DNA of 64,000 nucleotides. Source: Paracidovorax wautersii (GTDB lineage: Bacteria; Pseudomonadota; Gammaproteobacteria; Burkholderiales; Burkholderiaceae_C). A program made the position numbers and the translations under genes. Shown piece after piece: positions 1 through 8,468 of the stretch. The notes under the pieces are model-generated. The model did not search any database. It was not told the DNA's origin and was given only the letters and a program-made list of their open reading frames with translations. The DNA lies in the NCBI RefSeq assembly GCF_031453675.1, contig NZ_JAVIZX010000001.1:2936001-3000000 (forward strand), read 5' to 3'. The first letter of the stretch is position 1; the number at the start of each line of letters is the position of its first letter.

Positions 1-120
1 GCCGACGGCGCGCTGGTGTTCAGCTACGCCGACCCGGCGCCGTACCGGGAAGGCTGGTTCGCTCTGCGCACCACCACCAGCCACTGGCAGATCCGCGACT
101 TCCAGGTGCGCAGGCTGTGA
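1..120 (+). CDS. C-terminal end of a DUF6250-like protein (partial)
   Basis: The reading frame is open from the first base to a TGA, giving 39 residues of a gene that begins outside the window. The tail contains GWFALRTTTSHWQIRDFQV, a pattern of alternating aromatic and charged residues like the last beta strands of DUF6250/concanavalin-A-like jelly-roll domains found in polysaccharide-active proteins. With so little sequence the family is only suggested. No gene is visible in the roughly 210 bases that follow. Confidence 0.5.
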   Translation, partial: ADGALVFSYADPAPYREGWFALRTTTSHWQIRDFQVRRL

Positions 121-332
121 GCGGCGGCTGACGGGCGGCAGGGGCGATCGGCAGCGCTCGCCTGCGGCGCTGTGCCGCCGCTGCAGTCGCATCCCTTCCG
201 GGCCGGCGGCGATTCCGATGCCCTCCGACGAGAGCGGAACTGACTACCGCGGGGCCTGGGCACCGCCACGGGCTCCGTGGTGCGAGCGGTGGCGGCGTCA
301 GCCTACAGGGCGCTTGCGGGGCGAACTCGACA

Positions 333-1628
333 ATGCCCGCCATGTCACGCTCCCGCCGCAGCACCATGCTGATTGCCTTCCTGACCTTCATCGCCACGGT
401 CGCCCTGGTGCTCGTCGCTCTCAACTTCACGGCCGGCGAGAAGAAGGTGCAGCAGCAGCTGCCGCGGCTGTACACCACCGCCAGCCCGCAGTTCGAGCGG
501 GCGTTGGGCAGCCTGCTCGGCCCCGGTGTGCTGCCGGGCAACGAGGTGGTGGAGCTGCTCAATGGCGACCAGATCTTTCCGCCCATGCTGGCGGCCATCC
601 AGGCGGCGCAGAAGAGCGTCACTTTTGAAACCTACATCTACTGGTCGGGCGACATCGGCAAGCGGTTCGCCGATGCGCTGGCCGAGCGCGCGCGGGCCGG
701 CGTCAAGGTGCATGTGCTGCTCGACTGGGTGGGCAGCGCCAAGATGGAGGAAAGCTACCTCACCGAGATGAAGAACGCCGGCGTGGAGATCGAGAAGTTC
801 CACAAGCCCCACTGGTACAACCTGGCGCGGCTGAACAACCGCACCCACCGCAAGCTGCTCGTCACCGACGGGCAGGTGGGCTTCACGGGCGGGGTCGGCA
901 TTGCGCCCGAGTGGACCGGCAACGCGCAGGACCCGGAGCATTGGCGCGATTCGCACTACCAGGTGCGCGGGCCGGTGGTGGCGCAGATGCAGGCCACCTT
1001 CCTGGACAACTGGCTCAAGGTGACGGGCGAGGTGCTGCATGGCGAAGAGTATTTCCCCCAGCTCGACGCCGTGGGGCCGCACCGCGCGCAGATGTTCTCC
1101 AGCTCGCCGTCGAGCGGCAGCGAGAGCATGCAGCTGATGTACCACCTGGCCATCACGGCGGCCGAGCGCACCATCGATCTGTCGGCGGCGTACTTCGTGC
1201 CCGACGAACTCACGCGCAAGCTGCTGCAGGACGCGCTGGCGCGCGGCGTGCGCCTGCGGCTCATCACGCCGGGCGAGCACACCGACACCGAGACGGTGAA
1301 GGCCGCCTCGCGCGGCACCTGGGGCGAGCTGCTGCGTGCCGGCGCCGAGATCTACGAATACGAGCCCACCATGTACCACTGCAAGGTGATGATCGTGGAC
1401 GGGCTGCTGGTCTCCGTGGGCTCCACCAACTTCGACAACCGCTCGTTCCGCCTGAATGACGAGGCCAACCTCAACGTGTACGACGCCGCCTTCGCGCAGC
1501 GGCAGACCGCCGTGTTCGAGGCCGATCTGCAGCGCTCGCGCCGCGTGACGCTGGAGGCCTGGGAGAACCGCCCCTGGACCGAGCGGGCCATGGAGCGCGT
1601 CACACGGCTGCTGGAAGCGCAGCTGTGA
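333..1628 (+). CDS. phospholipase D-family cardiolipin synthase-like protein
   Basis: A 431-residue protein with one N-terminal membrane helix (about residues 12-31) followed by two phospholipase D catalytic domains. Both HKD motifs are intact: H172-x-K174-x4-D179 (THRKLLVTDG) and H349-x-K351-x4-D356 (YHCKVMIVDG), each followed by the usual GS/GG-N-x-D stretch. Proteins of this type condense phosphatidylglycerol with another phospholipid to make cardiolipin at the inner membrane, which is the likely role; a phosphatidyltransferase with other substrates cannot be excluded. Start codons at 333 and 342 are both possible. It stands alone, with no obvious operon partner. Confidence 0.85.
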   Translation: MPAMSRSRRSTMLIAFLTFIATVALVLVALNFTAGEKKVQQQLPRLYTTASPQFERALGSLLGPGVLPGNEVVELLNGDQIFPPMLAAIQAAQKSVTFETYIYWSGDIGKRFADALAERARAGVKVHVLLDWVGSAKMEESYLTEMKNAGVEIEKFHKPHWYNLARLNNRTHRKLLVTDGQVGFTGGVGIAPEWTGNAQDPEHWRDSHYQVRGPVVAQMQATFLDNWLKVTGEVLHGEEYFPQLDAVGPHRAQMFSSSPSSGSESMQLMYHLAITAAERTIDLSAAYFVPDELTRKLLQDALARGVRLRLITPGEHTDTETVKAASRGTWGELLRAGAEIYEYEPTMYHCKVMIVDGLLVSVGSTNFDNRSFRLNDEANLNVYDAAFAQRQTAVFEADLQRSRRVTLEAWENRPWTERAMERVTRLLEAQL

Positions 1629-1859
1629 TTGGATCGGCCGCCGGCGCCCGCCAATCCAGCGCAGGCTGCTATCAAATTTGAGTAGGGAAGCGCGTCTGTC
1701 CGGCAGGTGCGCGCTCGGGGCCGCCGTCCGCGGCCCCACTACAGCGTAATCAGCGCGCGCCTACAGTCCGCACGCAGTGCCGTTCCGAGGATGGTGCAGC
1801 GCCCCGCGTTCACGCGCAGGGTCCGCTCCCCACAAACCACACCACATCGGAGAACCCCC

Positions 1860-2468
1860 ATGGCCAAGCCACGATACGACGAAGCGCAGCTCAAGGACCT
1901 CTTGCTGCAGATGATGGAAACCGAACTGGGCGGCGAGCAGGTGTACCGCACGGCGCTCACCTGCGCGCTCAACGACGACCTGAAAGAAGAGTGGGAAGGC
2001 TATCTGGAAGAGACCCTGAGCCACCAGAACGTGGTGCGCACGACCTGCGAGGCGCTGGGCATCGATGCAGACGAAGTCGTTCCCTCGCGCCTGGTGGTCA
2101 AGCACATCGGCGAGTCGCTGGTGAAGGCCATGGAACTCGCCAAGCAGGGCGGCAACCCGGCCGCCGCGCAGCTGGTGGCCTGCGAATGCGTGGTGCATGC
2201 CGAGACCAAGGACCACGCCAACTGGGAACTGCTGGGCAAGGTGGCGGAAGTCGCCACCGGGGACACCGGCAAGGCGCTGAAGGATGCGCACGAGCGGGTG
2301 GAGAAGGACGAGGACCACCACCTCTACCACACCAAGGGCTGGTGCCGCGAGCTGTGGATCGAGAGCCTGGGCATGCCTGCCGTGCTGCCCCCGCCCGAAG
2401 AGGTCAAGCAGGTGGAGACGGCCATCGGCGCCTCGCGGGCCGAGCAGCAGCGCACGCAGATGCTCTGA
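1860..2468 (+). CDS. ferritin-like domain protein
   Basis: A 202-residue, strongly helical acidic protein. Spaced Glu/His pairs fit a four-helix ferritin-like (rubrerythrin-type) diiron or metal-binding bundle: ETELGGEQ near the N-terminus, EETLSHQN, CECVVHAETKDHANWE in the middle and EKDEDHHLYH near the end. The start was placed at the ATG behind a GGAGAA sequence; the frame is open for 51 codons upstream but those codons lack family-like sequence. The function is unknown and metal storage, oxidative stress or a general helical role are all possible. The next gene begins 13 bases after its stop, suggesting co-transcription. Confidence 0.6.
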   Translation: MAKPRYDEAQLKDLLLQMMETELGGEQVYRTALTCALNDDLKEEWEGYLEETLSHQNVVRTTCEALGIDADEVVPSRLVVKHIGESLVKAMELAKQGGNPAAAQLVACECVVHAETKDHANWELLGKVAEVATGDTGKALKDAHERVEKDEDHHLYHTKGWCRELWIESLGMPAVLPPPEEVKQVETAIGASRAEQQRTQML

Positions 2469-2481
2469 GGTTCCGCCCGCC

Positions 2482-3087
2482 GTGCCGCGTGCCGCCAACG
2501 CCCTCAAGCGCGCCACCCTGCCGCAGAGCCGGGAGGTGCTGCTGATGGTGGATGTGATCAATCCGCTGGACTTTCCCACCGCGGGCGACCTGCTGCCCGG
2601 CGCCGTGGCGGCCGCCCAGGCCATCGCGCGGCTCAAGGCGCGGTTGGCGCGGCGCGGCGTGGCGGCCATCTACGCCAACGACAACTACGGCACCTGGCAC
2701 AGCGAGTTCCGCGACATCCTGGCGCAGTGCCGCGATCTGCCGGGCGAGCGCGGCGAGATCTCGCGGCTGCTGACGCCGGCGCGCGAAGATCTGGTCATCC
2801 TCAAGCCGCAGCACTCGGCCTTCCACTCCACGCCGCTGCAGCACCTGCTGGGCAAGATGCGCACGGAGCAGGTGACCATCGTGGGCCTGGCTGCCGACAT
2901 GTGCGTGATGCTGACGGCCACCGATGCGCGCATGCTGGGCTACCGCGTCTGGGTGCCCGAGGACTGCACGGCCGCCGAATCGCCGCGGCGCAAGGGCGAT
3001 GCGCTGCGCCAGCTGCACGAAGTGTTCAAGTGCTCGGTGCGGCCGGCACTGCGCAGCAGAAAGGCCGCCGGCCATGCCCAGTCTTGA
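2482..3087 (+). CDS. isochorismatase-family cysteine hydrolase
   Basis: A 201-residue alpha/beta hydrolase of the isochorismatase (nicotinamidase-like) superfamily. The catalytic triad is readable: D24 in LLMVDVINPLDF, K108 in VILKPQHSAFHST and C141 in GLAADMCVMLTATDARMLG. The frame has no ATG ahead of the first beta strand, so a GTG start is chosen, preceded by GAGG about 11 bases upstream. The substrate cannot be read from sequence; family members cleave N-carbamoyl or amide bonds or isochorismate. It lies between the ferritin-like gene and a DUF421-type membrane protein, and its last 14 bases overlap the latter, so the three may form one transcript. Confidence 0.75.
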   Translation: MPRAANALKRATLPQSREVLLMVDVINPLDFPTAGDLLPGAVAAAQAIARLKARLARRGVAAIYANDNYGTWHSEFRDILAQCRDLPGERGEISRLLTPAREDLVILKPQHSAFHSTPLQHLLGKMRTEQVTIVGLAADMCVMLTATDARMLGYRVWVPEDCTAAESPRRKGDALRQLHEVFKCSVRPALRSRKAAGHAQS

Positions 3088-3550
3088 AATGGATGCCCTG
3101 GAACTGGTGGGCCGAGCGGCCGTGGTCTACGGCGTGCTGCTGCTGCTCATGCGGGCCACGGGCAAGCGCACCGTGGGCCAGTTCACGCCCTTCGACCTGC
3201 TGGTGGTGATGCTCGTCAGTGAGGCGGCCGGGCCGTCCATGACGGGCGACGACCACTCCATCTGGGGCGGCCTGCTGGTGTGCCTGATCCTCATCGCGCT
3301 CAATACCCTGGTGGGCGTGGTCACTGCGCGCAGCCGCCTGGCCGAGCGGCTGCTGGAAGGCGAGGCCGTGCTGCTCGGGCGCGACGGGCGCATCTTCGAC
3401 GCCACGCGCAAGCGGCACCGCGTCTCGCAGAACGACATCGAACAGGCCCTGCGCGAGGCCGACTGCGATCTGGACGAGCTGCGCTACGCTTTCCTGGAAG
3501 CGGACGGCAGCGTCAGCATCCAGAAGCGCCGAGGCAAAGCCGATACATGA
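3074..3550 (+). CDS. DUF421-type (YetF-like) membrane protein
   Basis: A 158-residue protein with three predicted membrane helices in the first about 85 residues and a soluble C-terminal domain. The features GKRTVGQFTPFDLLVVMLVSE and RHRVSQNDIEQALR are typical of the YetF/YcaP (DUF421) family, whose cytoplasmic domain usually ends in a small beta sheet (EADGSVSIQKR). The biochemical role of the family is not established. Its ATG lies 14 bases inside the upstream isochorismatase-family gene, which indicates translational coupling. Confidence 0.8.
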   Translation: MPSLEMDALELVGRAAVVYGVLLLLMRATGKRTVGQFTPFDLLVVMLVSEAAGPSMTGDDHSIWGGLLVCLILIALNTLVGVVTARSRLAERLLEGEAVLLGRDGRIFDATRKRHRVSQNDIEQALREADCDLDELRYAFLEADGSVSIQKRRGKADT

Positions 3551-3612
3551 CGCGCAGGTGCCCGCGCAGTACTTCTCTCCGCCCCCAACCCAAAACAACA
3601 AGGACTCATCCC

Positions 3613-3846
3613 ATGCAAGCTTGGATGGATGCACTGCAGTGGCCGGCCTTCGTATGCTCGGTCCTGGCGGCCTATCTGGTCGCGTCGGAATCGGAGCGGC
3701 GGCGTAACGCCGGCTTCTGGGTGTTTCTGGGCAGCAACGTGCTGTGGATCGCCTGGGGTGTGCCGGCCAGTGCCTGGGCGGTGGTGGCGCTGCAGGTGTG
3801 CCTGGCGGTGATGAACATCCGCGGCCTGAAGAAGACGCAGAAGTAG
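3613..3846 (+). CDS. small membrane protein, unknown
   Basis: Seventy-seven residues with two to three hydrophobic segments (about residues 9-26, 33-49 and 52-68) and a positively charged end (GLKKTQK). An AAGGAC sequence stands 10-12 bases before the ATG. The spacing of Trp and Asn residues (FLGSNVLWIAWG) is reminiscent of small PnuC/YgjV-like transporters, but that is only a resemblance. It follows the DUF421-type gene by 62 bases on the same strand. Confidence 0.6.
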   Translation: MQAWMDALQWPAFVCSVLAAYLVASESERRRNAGFWVFLGSNVLWIAWGVPASAWAVVALQVCLAVMNIRGLKKTQK

Positions 3847-3891
3847 GGCGAACTGTCGGGCCCAAGCCCAGGAGCCGGCGCTGAAGCAGAT

Positions 3892-3975
3892 CGGGGCTCA
3901 AAGCCCCGAAAGGACTTTGAACAGGTTCTCAGAAAGGCAGACAGCCGGCATGCCCCTGTGAGAGGCGTGCCGGCT
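3892..3975. terminator. two hairpins between convergent genes
   Basis: A short stem (3892-3898 with 3902-3908, CGGGGCT/AGCCCCG) is followed by a 12-base-pair stem (3943-3954 with 3964-3975, AGCCGGCATGCC pairing with GGCGTGCCGGCT, one G-T pair). They sit between the 3' ends of two convergent genes. There is no clear T-run, so termination is inferred from position only. Between the hairpins lies AGGACTTTGAACAGGTTCT, one end of the GAAC-type element described elsewhere in this window. Confidence 0.4.
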
Positions 3976-4017
3976 GCGGGCCGTGGGGAAGCGAACGGGC
4001 GCGGTGGTTGTTCCGGC

Positions 4018-4491
4018 TCAGACCGCGGATCCCACCCCGCCCACGGCGGCCGTGTTGCGCAGCATGGTGGGCTCGCTGGCGACGGCGTTCAGCGAACCAT
4101 CGCCGCCGATGCGGAAGTGTGCATTGGCCGCGTTGGCGACCTGCAGGTAAGCCGAGAACTGCTGTGCAGGCAGCGTGAGCGTGCCGCGGGCCGAATCGGG
4201 TTCGAGCACGAAGCTGTGCGACACGGCAGCCGGATCGTCGGTGAAGCCGATCTGCAGCATGGTGCTGTGGCGGCCCTCGCGCGAGCCGGTCAGTTCGATG
4301 ATGCCGACAGCGTTCGGCACCTCATAGCCCTCGTCGCTGAAGCTCTGGCGGCCGGACAGCGCGATCACGCGCACGGCCTTGACCTTGGTGGTGACGTAGG
4401 CCATCCACTTGGGGGTGAGATCCGTGGGGGTGAAGACCTGGAACAGGCCGCTGTGCCCCGGTGGCCGGGCGTAGTCTTGGACGTTCTTCAT
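4018..4491 (-). CDS. hypothetical protein
   Basis: A 157-residue soluble protein with no signal peptide or membrane helix and no family that I recognise. Predicted beta-rich stretches (KVKAVRVIALSG, VGIIELTG, TMLQIGFTDD, GTLTLPAQQFSAYLQVANAANAHFRIG) suggest a beta-sandwich. Codon use matches the neighbours. The 256 bases between it and the upstream CBS gene on the same strand hold only a weak Arg/Pro-rich open frame. It may be transcribed with the CBS gene. Confidence 0.55.
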   Translation of the reverse strand: MKNVQDYARPPGHSGLFQVFTPTDLTPKWMAYVTTKVKAVRVIALSGRQSFSDEGYEVPNAVGIIELTGSREGRHSTMLQIGFTDDPAAVSHSFVLEPDSARGTLTLPAQQFSAYLQVANAANAHFRIGGDGSLNAVASEPTMLRNTAAVGGVGSAV

Positions 4492-4747
4492 GGGTGTGAT
4501 GGGAATCTGGAGATAGACGGCTGTGGATCCGCCGCAGGCGCGGACGCGCGCAGGGGGCCGCGGCGCGTTGCCGCCGGGCGGGCAGGGAGGCGCAGGTGCA
4601 GGAAGGCGGCATGCACGCCGGCCGGCCCCCGCGCGCAGGCCCGGCCGTCAGGGCGCAGCGGCCCGCGTTGGGGCCAGCGACCGGGGCACTGGGGTGCGAT
4701 CAGGGTGGGCAGGGGGTGCATGCTTGTTTCCTGTGTCGGGCGCAGGC

Positions 4748-5221
4748 TCAGTCGGTCTGGCCGCCGCCGGCAGGGCCCGCGGCGGCGGACTGGCTGGAGC
4801 GGTCCGGCGCAGCGGGCTCCGAGATGGCGCGGAGGGCATCGGCGCCCTGCTGTACGTCGGCGCCGGTGGCCACGTCGGCCATCGCCACGATGCCCACCAG
4901 GCGCTTGTCGCGGTCCACCACCGGCATGCGGCGGATCTGCTGGCCGCGCATGGTGGTCAGCGCCTGCTCCAGCGGCTCGTCCTCGAAGCAGTACAGGGGC
5001 TCTTCGGTCATCACGTCGCCGATGCGTGCGTGGGCACGTTCCTCGGCCAGGGCCCGCACGACGATGTCGCGGTCGGTCACCAGGCCGACGAGGCGGTTTC
5101 GGTCGCATACGGGCAGCGAGCCCACATTGAGCTCACGCATCGCCTGCGCGGCGAAGGTGAGCGAGTCGGTGGGGGCCATGGTGCGCACCCCTCGGGTCAT
5201 GATGTCGGATACGGTTTGCAT
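4748..5221 (-). CDS. tandem CBS-domain protein
   Basis: A 157-residue protein made of two CBS domains (about residues 5-60 and 68-122) and a disordered tail. Each has the standard signature: VSDIMTRGVRTMAPTDSL...GSLPVCDRNRLVGLVTDRDIV and IGDVMTEEPLYCFEDEPL...RRMPVVDRDKRLVGIVAMADV. Stand-alone CBS pairs bind adenine nucleotides and act as energy or ionic-strength sensors for partner proteins; the partner is not evident here. The start was chosen for its GGAGAG ribosome-binding site. The gene is divergent from the low-complexity gene at 5666. Confidence 0.85.
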   Translation of the reverse strand: MQTVSDIMTRGVRTMAPTDSLTFAAQAMRELNVGSLPVCDRNRLVGLVTDRDIVVRALAEERAHARIGDVMTEEPLYCFEDEPLEQALTTMRGQQIRRMPVVDRDKRLVGIVAMADVATGADVQQGADALRAISEPAAPDRSSQSAAAGPAGGGQTD

Positions 5222-5665
5222 GGGTGTCTCTCCAGCGTAAGGGCTAAAAAACACGCGTGCCTTGGATTGCGTGCATGGCTTGACTCTGCGCGCCGCTCCC
5301 ACCCTGGATGGTGAGACTTGTCTTACATGGGGGTAGGAGAGAGCGCTGTTGCGAACGTTTCCTGTTGCCGCCGCGGCATTTTTCTGCGTGGAGCCTGGAA
5401 CGCCCCGGCGTCTGTTGCCATTGGAACGGGCTGCGCCCTACGCCCGTGTGGTCCATGACCTACCGCCTACGCCGGACCACAGCCAAAGCATGTGTCTACG
5501 TTCGGTGCGCGGCACGCAGCGGACGAACGCCTCGCCTCAATGGGTGTGTGGTTCACGGGCCTTCCAACGGGCGCGACACGCCTTTGGACCCTGACTGGCA
5601 ACACCGCGCACCGTGCGCACTTCCGTCTTGCTTCCCCCTTCGTTCCGCTTTGCAAGGAGACTGCC
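5222..5665. other. 444-base divergent intergenic region
   Basis: This gap separates the divergent CBS and low-complexity genes and presumably carries both promoters. Open frames through it have no convincing ribosome-binding sites or protein-like composition. No inverted repeat or recognisable operator stands out. AAGGAGA at 5654-5660 is the ribosome-binding site of the downstream gene. Confidence 0.4.
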
Positions 5666-6403
5666 ATGGCACACCGCGACGACGACAACCGCTACCCGCG
5701 CCCACCCTCCGGGCGCGACCTCGACGATCGCCCTTTCCATCCTGACCGCGAGAGCGAGAACTGGGGCAGCGCCTATGGCGGCCCGCGTGCGGTTGCCGGC
5801 GGCTACGCGGGGCGCTGCCAAGCCCCGCAAGAGCAGGGCGGTTGGGCCGGCTCCGGTACCGCAAGCGGCCACGGCGATCGCGGCCACGACGATCGCTCTG
5901 CCTGGGAGCGCCAGAACGAGGGCGGCTACGCCTACGACTACGACTATGGCGGCCGCGGTGGTGGTGCCGGCGGCCCGCGCCGCTCCAACTATGGCTATGG
6001 CAGCGACGAGTTCGCCGACGACTACGGCCACCGCCAGTTCGGGGACGGCATCGCGACGGCCGGCGGCTTCTACGGCAACCGTGACCGCTTCCCCGGTGGC
6101 CGCGCGCCGCAGCGTTCACAGGCGCACCACGACCCCGACTACCTGCAATGGCGCAACGAACAACTGCGCAGCCTGGACAGCGACTACGAAAGCTGGCGCC
6201 GCGAGCGCTACCAGAAGTTCTCGGAAGATTTCAACACCTGGCGCAGCCAGCGTGCCACGCAGAATGAGAATGTCCCGGCGGCTCAGGCCTCCGCCTCGGC
6301 CTCGTTGCAGCCGTCAACGCCTGTGCCGGCGCAGGAGCCAGGCGACGCAGCAGCGGCGCGCGAAGAGGGCGAGGAGGGCGCCAGCGCGACGCGCAAGGCG
6401 TGA
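5666..6403 (+). CDS. hydrophilic low-complexity protein with conserved Trp/Arg block
   Basis: A 245-residue, very hydrophilic protein with no signal peptide. Residues 1-150 are rich in Gly, Asp, Tyr, Arg and His. Residues about 150-190 form a well-ordered block, DPDYLQWRNEQLRSLDSDY followed by WRRERYQKFSEDFNTWR, which resembles a motif seen at the end of many otherwise low-complexity beta-proteobacterial proteins. The tail is Ala/Glu-rich and disordered. A strong AAGGAGA ribosome-binding site lies 5 bases ahead of the ATG. The function is unknown; an envelope or stress role is only a guess. Confidence 0.6.
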   Translation: MAHRDDDNRYPRPPSGRDLDDRPFHPDRESENWGSAYGGPRAVAGGYAGRCQAPQEQGGWAGSGTASGHGDRGHDDRSAWERQNEGGYAYDYDYGGRGGGAGGPRRSNYGYGSDEFADDYGHRQFGDGIATAGGFYGNRDRFPGGRAPQRSQAHHDPDYLQWRNEQLRSLDSDYESWRRERYQKFSEDFNTWRSQRATQNENVPAAQASASASLQPSTPVPAQEPGDAAAAREEGEEGASATRKA

Positions 6404-6464
6404 ATCGCGTGGCAGGTGCGCCAGCCCCTACGGCCAGCGCGATCGACCGCATTGCGGCTGGCGC

Positions 6465-7055
6465 TCATCCGGGCCGCCCGGCCGCGTTCTGCGGGGCCGT
6501 CGCCGCCGTGCCGCCGCCTGGTGCGCGCTGCCGCACGCGATAGCGGTAGCAGCGCCACGCTTCCTCGGCAAAAGGCAGCAGCACCAGGACGAGCGTCGCC
6601 GTGCCGTAAGCGAGTAGCAGCGCCGGCGTGTGGGCCGCGAGCGGGCGGGGCCGCAGCGCCCAGGGCGATGCGGCCGGCGCGCCGTGCACCACCATGTCGA
6701 GCCCCACCACCACGATCAGGCCCAGCGGAATGGCTTCCAGAAAGCTGTGCACCATCTGCTCGAAGGGCGTCACATCGCGCCGTTGCACCACGTAGTGCAG
6801 CTCCAGCCAGGTGAGGCCCTGGTGCGCCAGCCAGGCCGCCAGCAACAGGCCGATGAGCAGGGGCGACGGCTGCAGCCACAGCGCTAGCAGCAGGGCCGCG
6901 CCGCCCAGGGCCAGCAGCACCCAATGGAACATGCATTCCGCCAGGCCACTGGTGGCTTCGATGCGGGTGCGCCGGTGGCACCACCAGTCCACGCATCCGG
7001 CCACCAGCCAGCCGGCGACGGCGAGTTGGATGAACAGCAGGGTGGTGGTGGACAT
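6465..7055 (-). CDS. integral membrane protein, unknown
   Basis: A 196-residue protein with four to five hydrophobic segments. Between them it carries polar motifs that look functional: DWWCHRRTRIE after the first helix and HYVVQRRDVTPFEQMVHSFLE in the central loop, with several His, Glu and Asp residues that could bind metal or form an active site in the membrane. I do not recognise the family with certainty. It is convergent with the preceding gene, 61 bases apart. Confidence 0.6.
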   Translation of the reverse strand: MSTTTLLFIQLAVAGWLVAGCVDWWCHRRTRIEATSGLAECMFHWVLLALGGAALLLALWLQPSPLLIGLLLAAWLAHQGLTWLELHYVVQRRDVTPFEQMVHSFLEAIPLGLIVVVGLDMVVHGAPAASPWALRPRPLAAHTPALLLAYGTATLVLVLLPFAEEAWRCYRYRVRQRAPGGGTAATAPQNAAGRPG

Positions 7056-7302
7056 CGGCGTCAGGGGCGAGCGGGTGGAGGAGGAGGTTGGCCCAAGATG
7101 GCGGGCTCCACCTTCTTGACCGGCAAGCTAAGGCGGGCGGCAGCGCCCGGGCGTCGGACGGCTGCGCATCTGCAAGGTTGCGGTACCTGGATTGAACTCG
7201 GCGCTGGCGCAATCGGGATCAGCGCAGCCAGCTACATTTTTGGGAGCGTTGGAACAGGCCGGGACCGCGCCATCCGGCGGGGGCCGGCCTGCCGTACACA
7301 CA

Positions 7303-7821
7303 TCAGCCGCCGGAACCGCCGCTGCCACCCGATCCCGAGCCACCCGAGCCACCCGAGCCTGCCCCGCCGCCGGACCCGCTGCCGGACCCGCCCACGCCGC
7401 CGCCAGAACCACCCCCTGAACTGCCACCGGAGCCCGCACGGTCCCCCTTGCCGGGGTCCACCCGCGAGCCGCCGCTGCTGCCGGCGCCGCTGCCAGTGCC
7501 GGACTTGGAGCGGTTGCCGCTCTTGCCACCGCTGCCGCTCTGCGATGCGCCGCTGGACGGTGCCGCGGAGGGCGAAGAGGACGAGGTGCCGCTGTCCATG
7601 GACCCACCAGAGCTGCCCTGGCCCGTCGTGGCACCGGCACCGTTACCGCCGCTGCCGGACGCGCCGCCGCTGCCACCGCCGCTGGAGGGCTGCGTCGTGC
7701 TGCCCATGCCGCCGCCGGCGTTGCCGCCACCGGCGCCCTGGCCGCCCGTCTGGGCCATGGCGGGTACGCACAGCAAGGCGCTGGAGGCACACATCGCTAC
7801 GAGAAGTTTTCGGTCCATCAT
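7303..7821 (-). CDS. secreted Gly/Ser-rich protein
   Basis: A 172-residue protein with a clear signal peptide (positively charged start, LLVAMCASSALLCVP, cleavage after AMA-Q). The mature part is almost entirely Gly and Ser, with runs such as GGSGSGSGGGAGSGGSGG at the C-terminus and a short basic patch (GKSGNRSKSGTG) in the middle. AAGGAG lies about 7 bases before the ATG, which supports expression. Such composition suggests a disordered exported or surface polypeptide. No enzyme domain is present. The 247-base gap downstream holds no gene. Confidence 0.6.
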   Translation of the reverse strand: MMDRKLLVAMCASSALLCVPAMAQTGGQGAGGGNAGGGMGSTTQPSSGGGSGGASGSGGNGAGATTGQGSSGGSMDSGTSSSSPSAAPSSGASQSGSGGKSGNRSKSGTGSGAGSSGGSRVDPGKGDRAGSGGSSGGGSGGGVGGSGSGSGGGAGSGGSGGSGSGGSGGSGG

Positions 7822-7997
7822 GTCAAATCTCCTTGAAGTGGAGATTCCACGCTAGGGGCCGGGCCAACCCCATCTTGTGGGCCCTTCCTCCCGGGGCCTG
7901 TAGGAATGCTCTTGTCGAGTTCCACCGCCCCTGCCGGGCACCGACCGCCGTGGGCCGGCCGGCAGGCCAGGCCGGTGCAGCCTCCCTTCCCCCTCGC

Positions 7998-8468
7998 TCA
8001 GCCCGGAATGTCCGGCTCCACCAGCTGGGCCAGCAGCTGCAGCGAGTCCTGCCAGCCGAGGTAGCAGCCCGACACCGGAATCGCGGCGGGGATGCCTTCC
8101 TGCACGGCCGTCAGCTCCGTGCCCACCTCCACCGCGCGCAGCGTGATGGTGGTGCGCATCTCGCCGGGCATGGCGGGGTCGTCGAAGCGGTCGGTGTTGA
8201 CGATGCGTTCGTTGGGCACCAGCTCCAGGTATTCGCCGCCGAACGCGTGGACGGTGCCGCTGCTGAAGTTGGTGAACTGCATGCGGTAGCGGCCGCCCAC
8301 GCGCGCATCCATTTCCAGCACGCGGCCGGTGAAGCCGTGCGGCGGCAGCCATTTGGACATGGCGTCCGGGTCGAGGAAGGCGCGGTACACGCGCTCGGGC
8401 GGGGAGCGCAGCACACGGTGCAGGCGGACGGTGCCGGCGGGAGTGGAAGGCGGTGCGGTATCAGGCAT
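7998..8468 (-). CDS. SRPBCC/AHSA1-family protein
   Basis: A 156-residue protein of the START-like SRPBCC superfamily, AHSA1 (activator of Hsp90 ATPase-like) branch. Typical features are VRLHRVLRSPPERVYRAFLD at residues 14-33, KWLPPHGFTG and YLGWQDSLQLLAQLVE at the C-terminus. Members bind hydrophobic ligands in a deep cavity; the ligand here is unknown. A CCAGGAGAC ribosome-binding site precedes the ATG. It reads away from the esterase gene upstream, with 251 bases between them in which no gene is seen. Confidence 0.8.
   Translation of the reverse strand: MPDTAPPSTPAGTVRLHRVLRSPPERVYRAFLDPDAMSKWLPPHGFTGRVLEMDARVGGRYRMQFTNFSSGTVHAFGGEYLELVPNERIVNTDRFDDPAMPGEMRTTITLRAVEVGTELTAVQEGIPAAIPVSGCYLGWQDSLQLLAQLVEPDIPG

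Noticed and set aside
4488-4721. A 77-codon minus-strand frame after AGGAAACAAGC.
   Set aside because: The spacing of AGGAAA is acceptable, but the product is a run of Pro, Arg and Ala without structure, as expected of non-coding GC-rich DNA.
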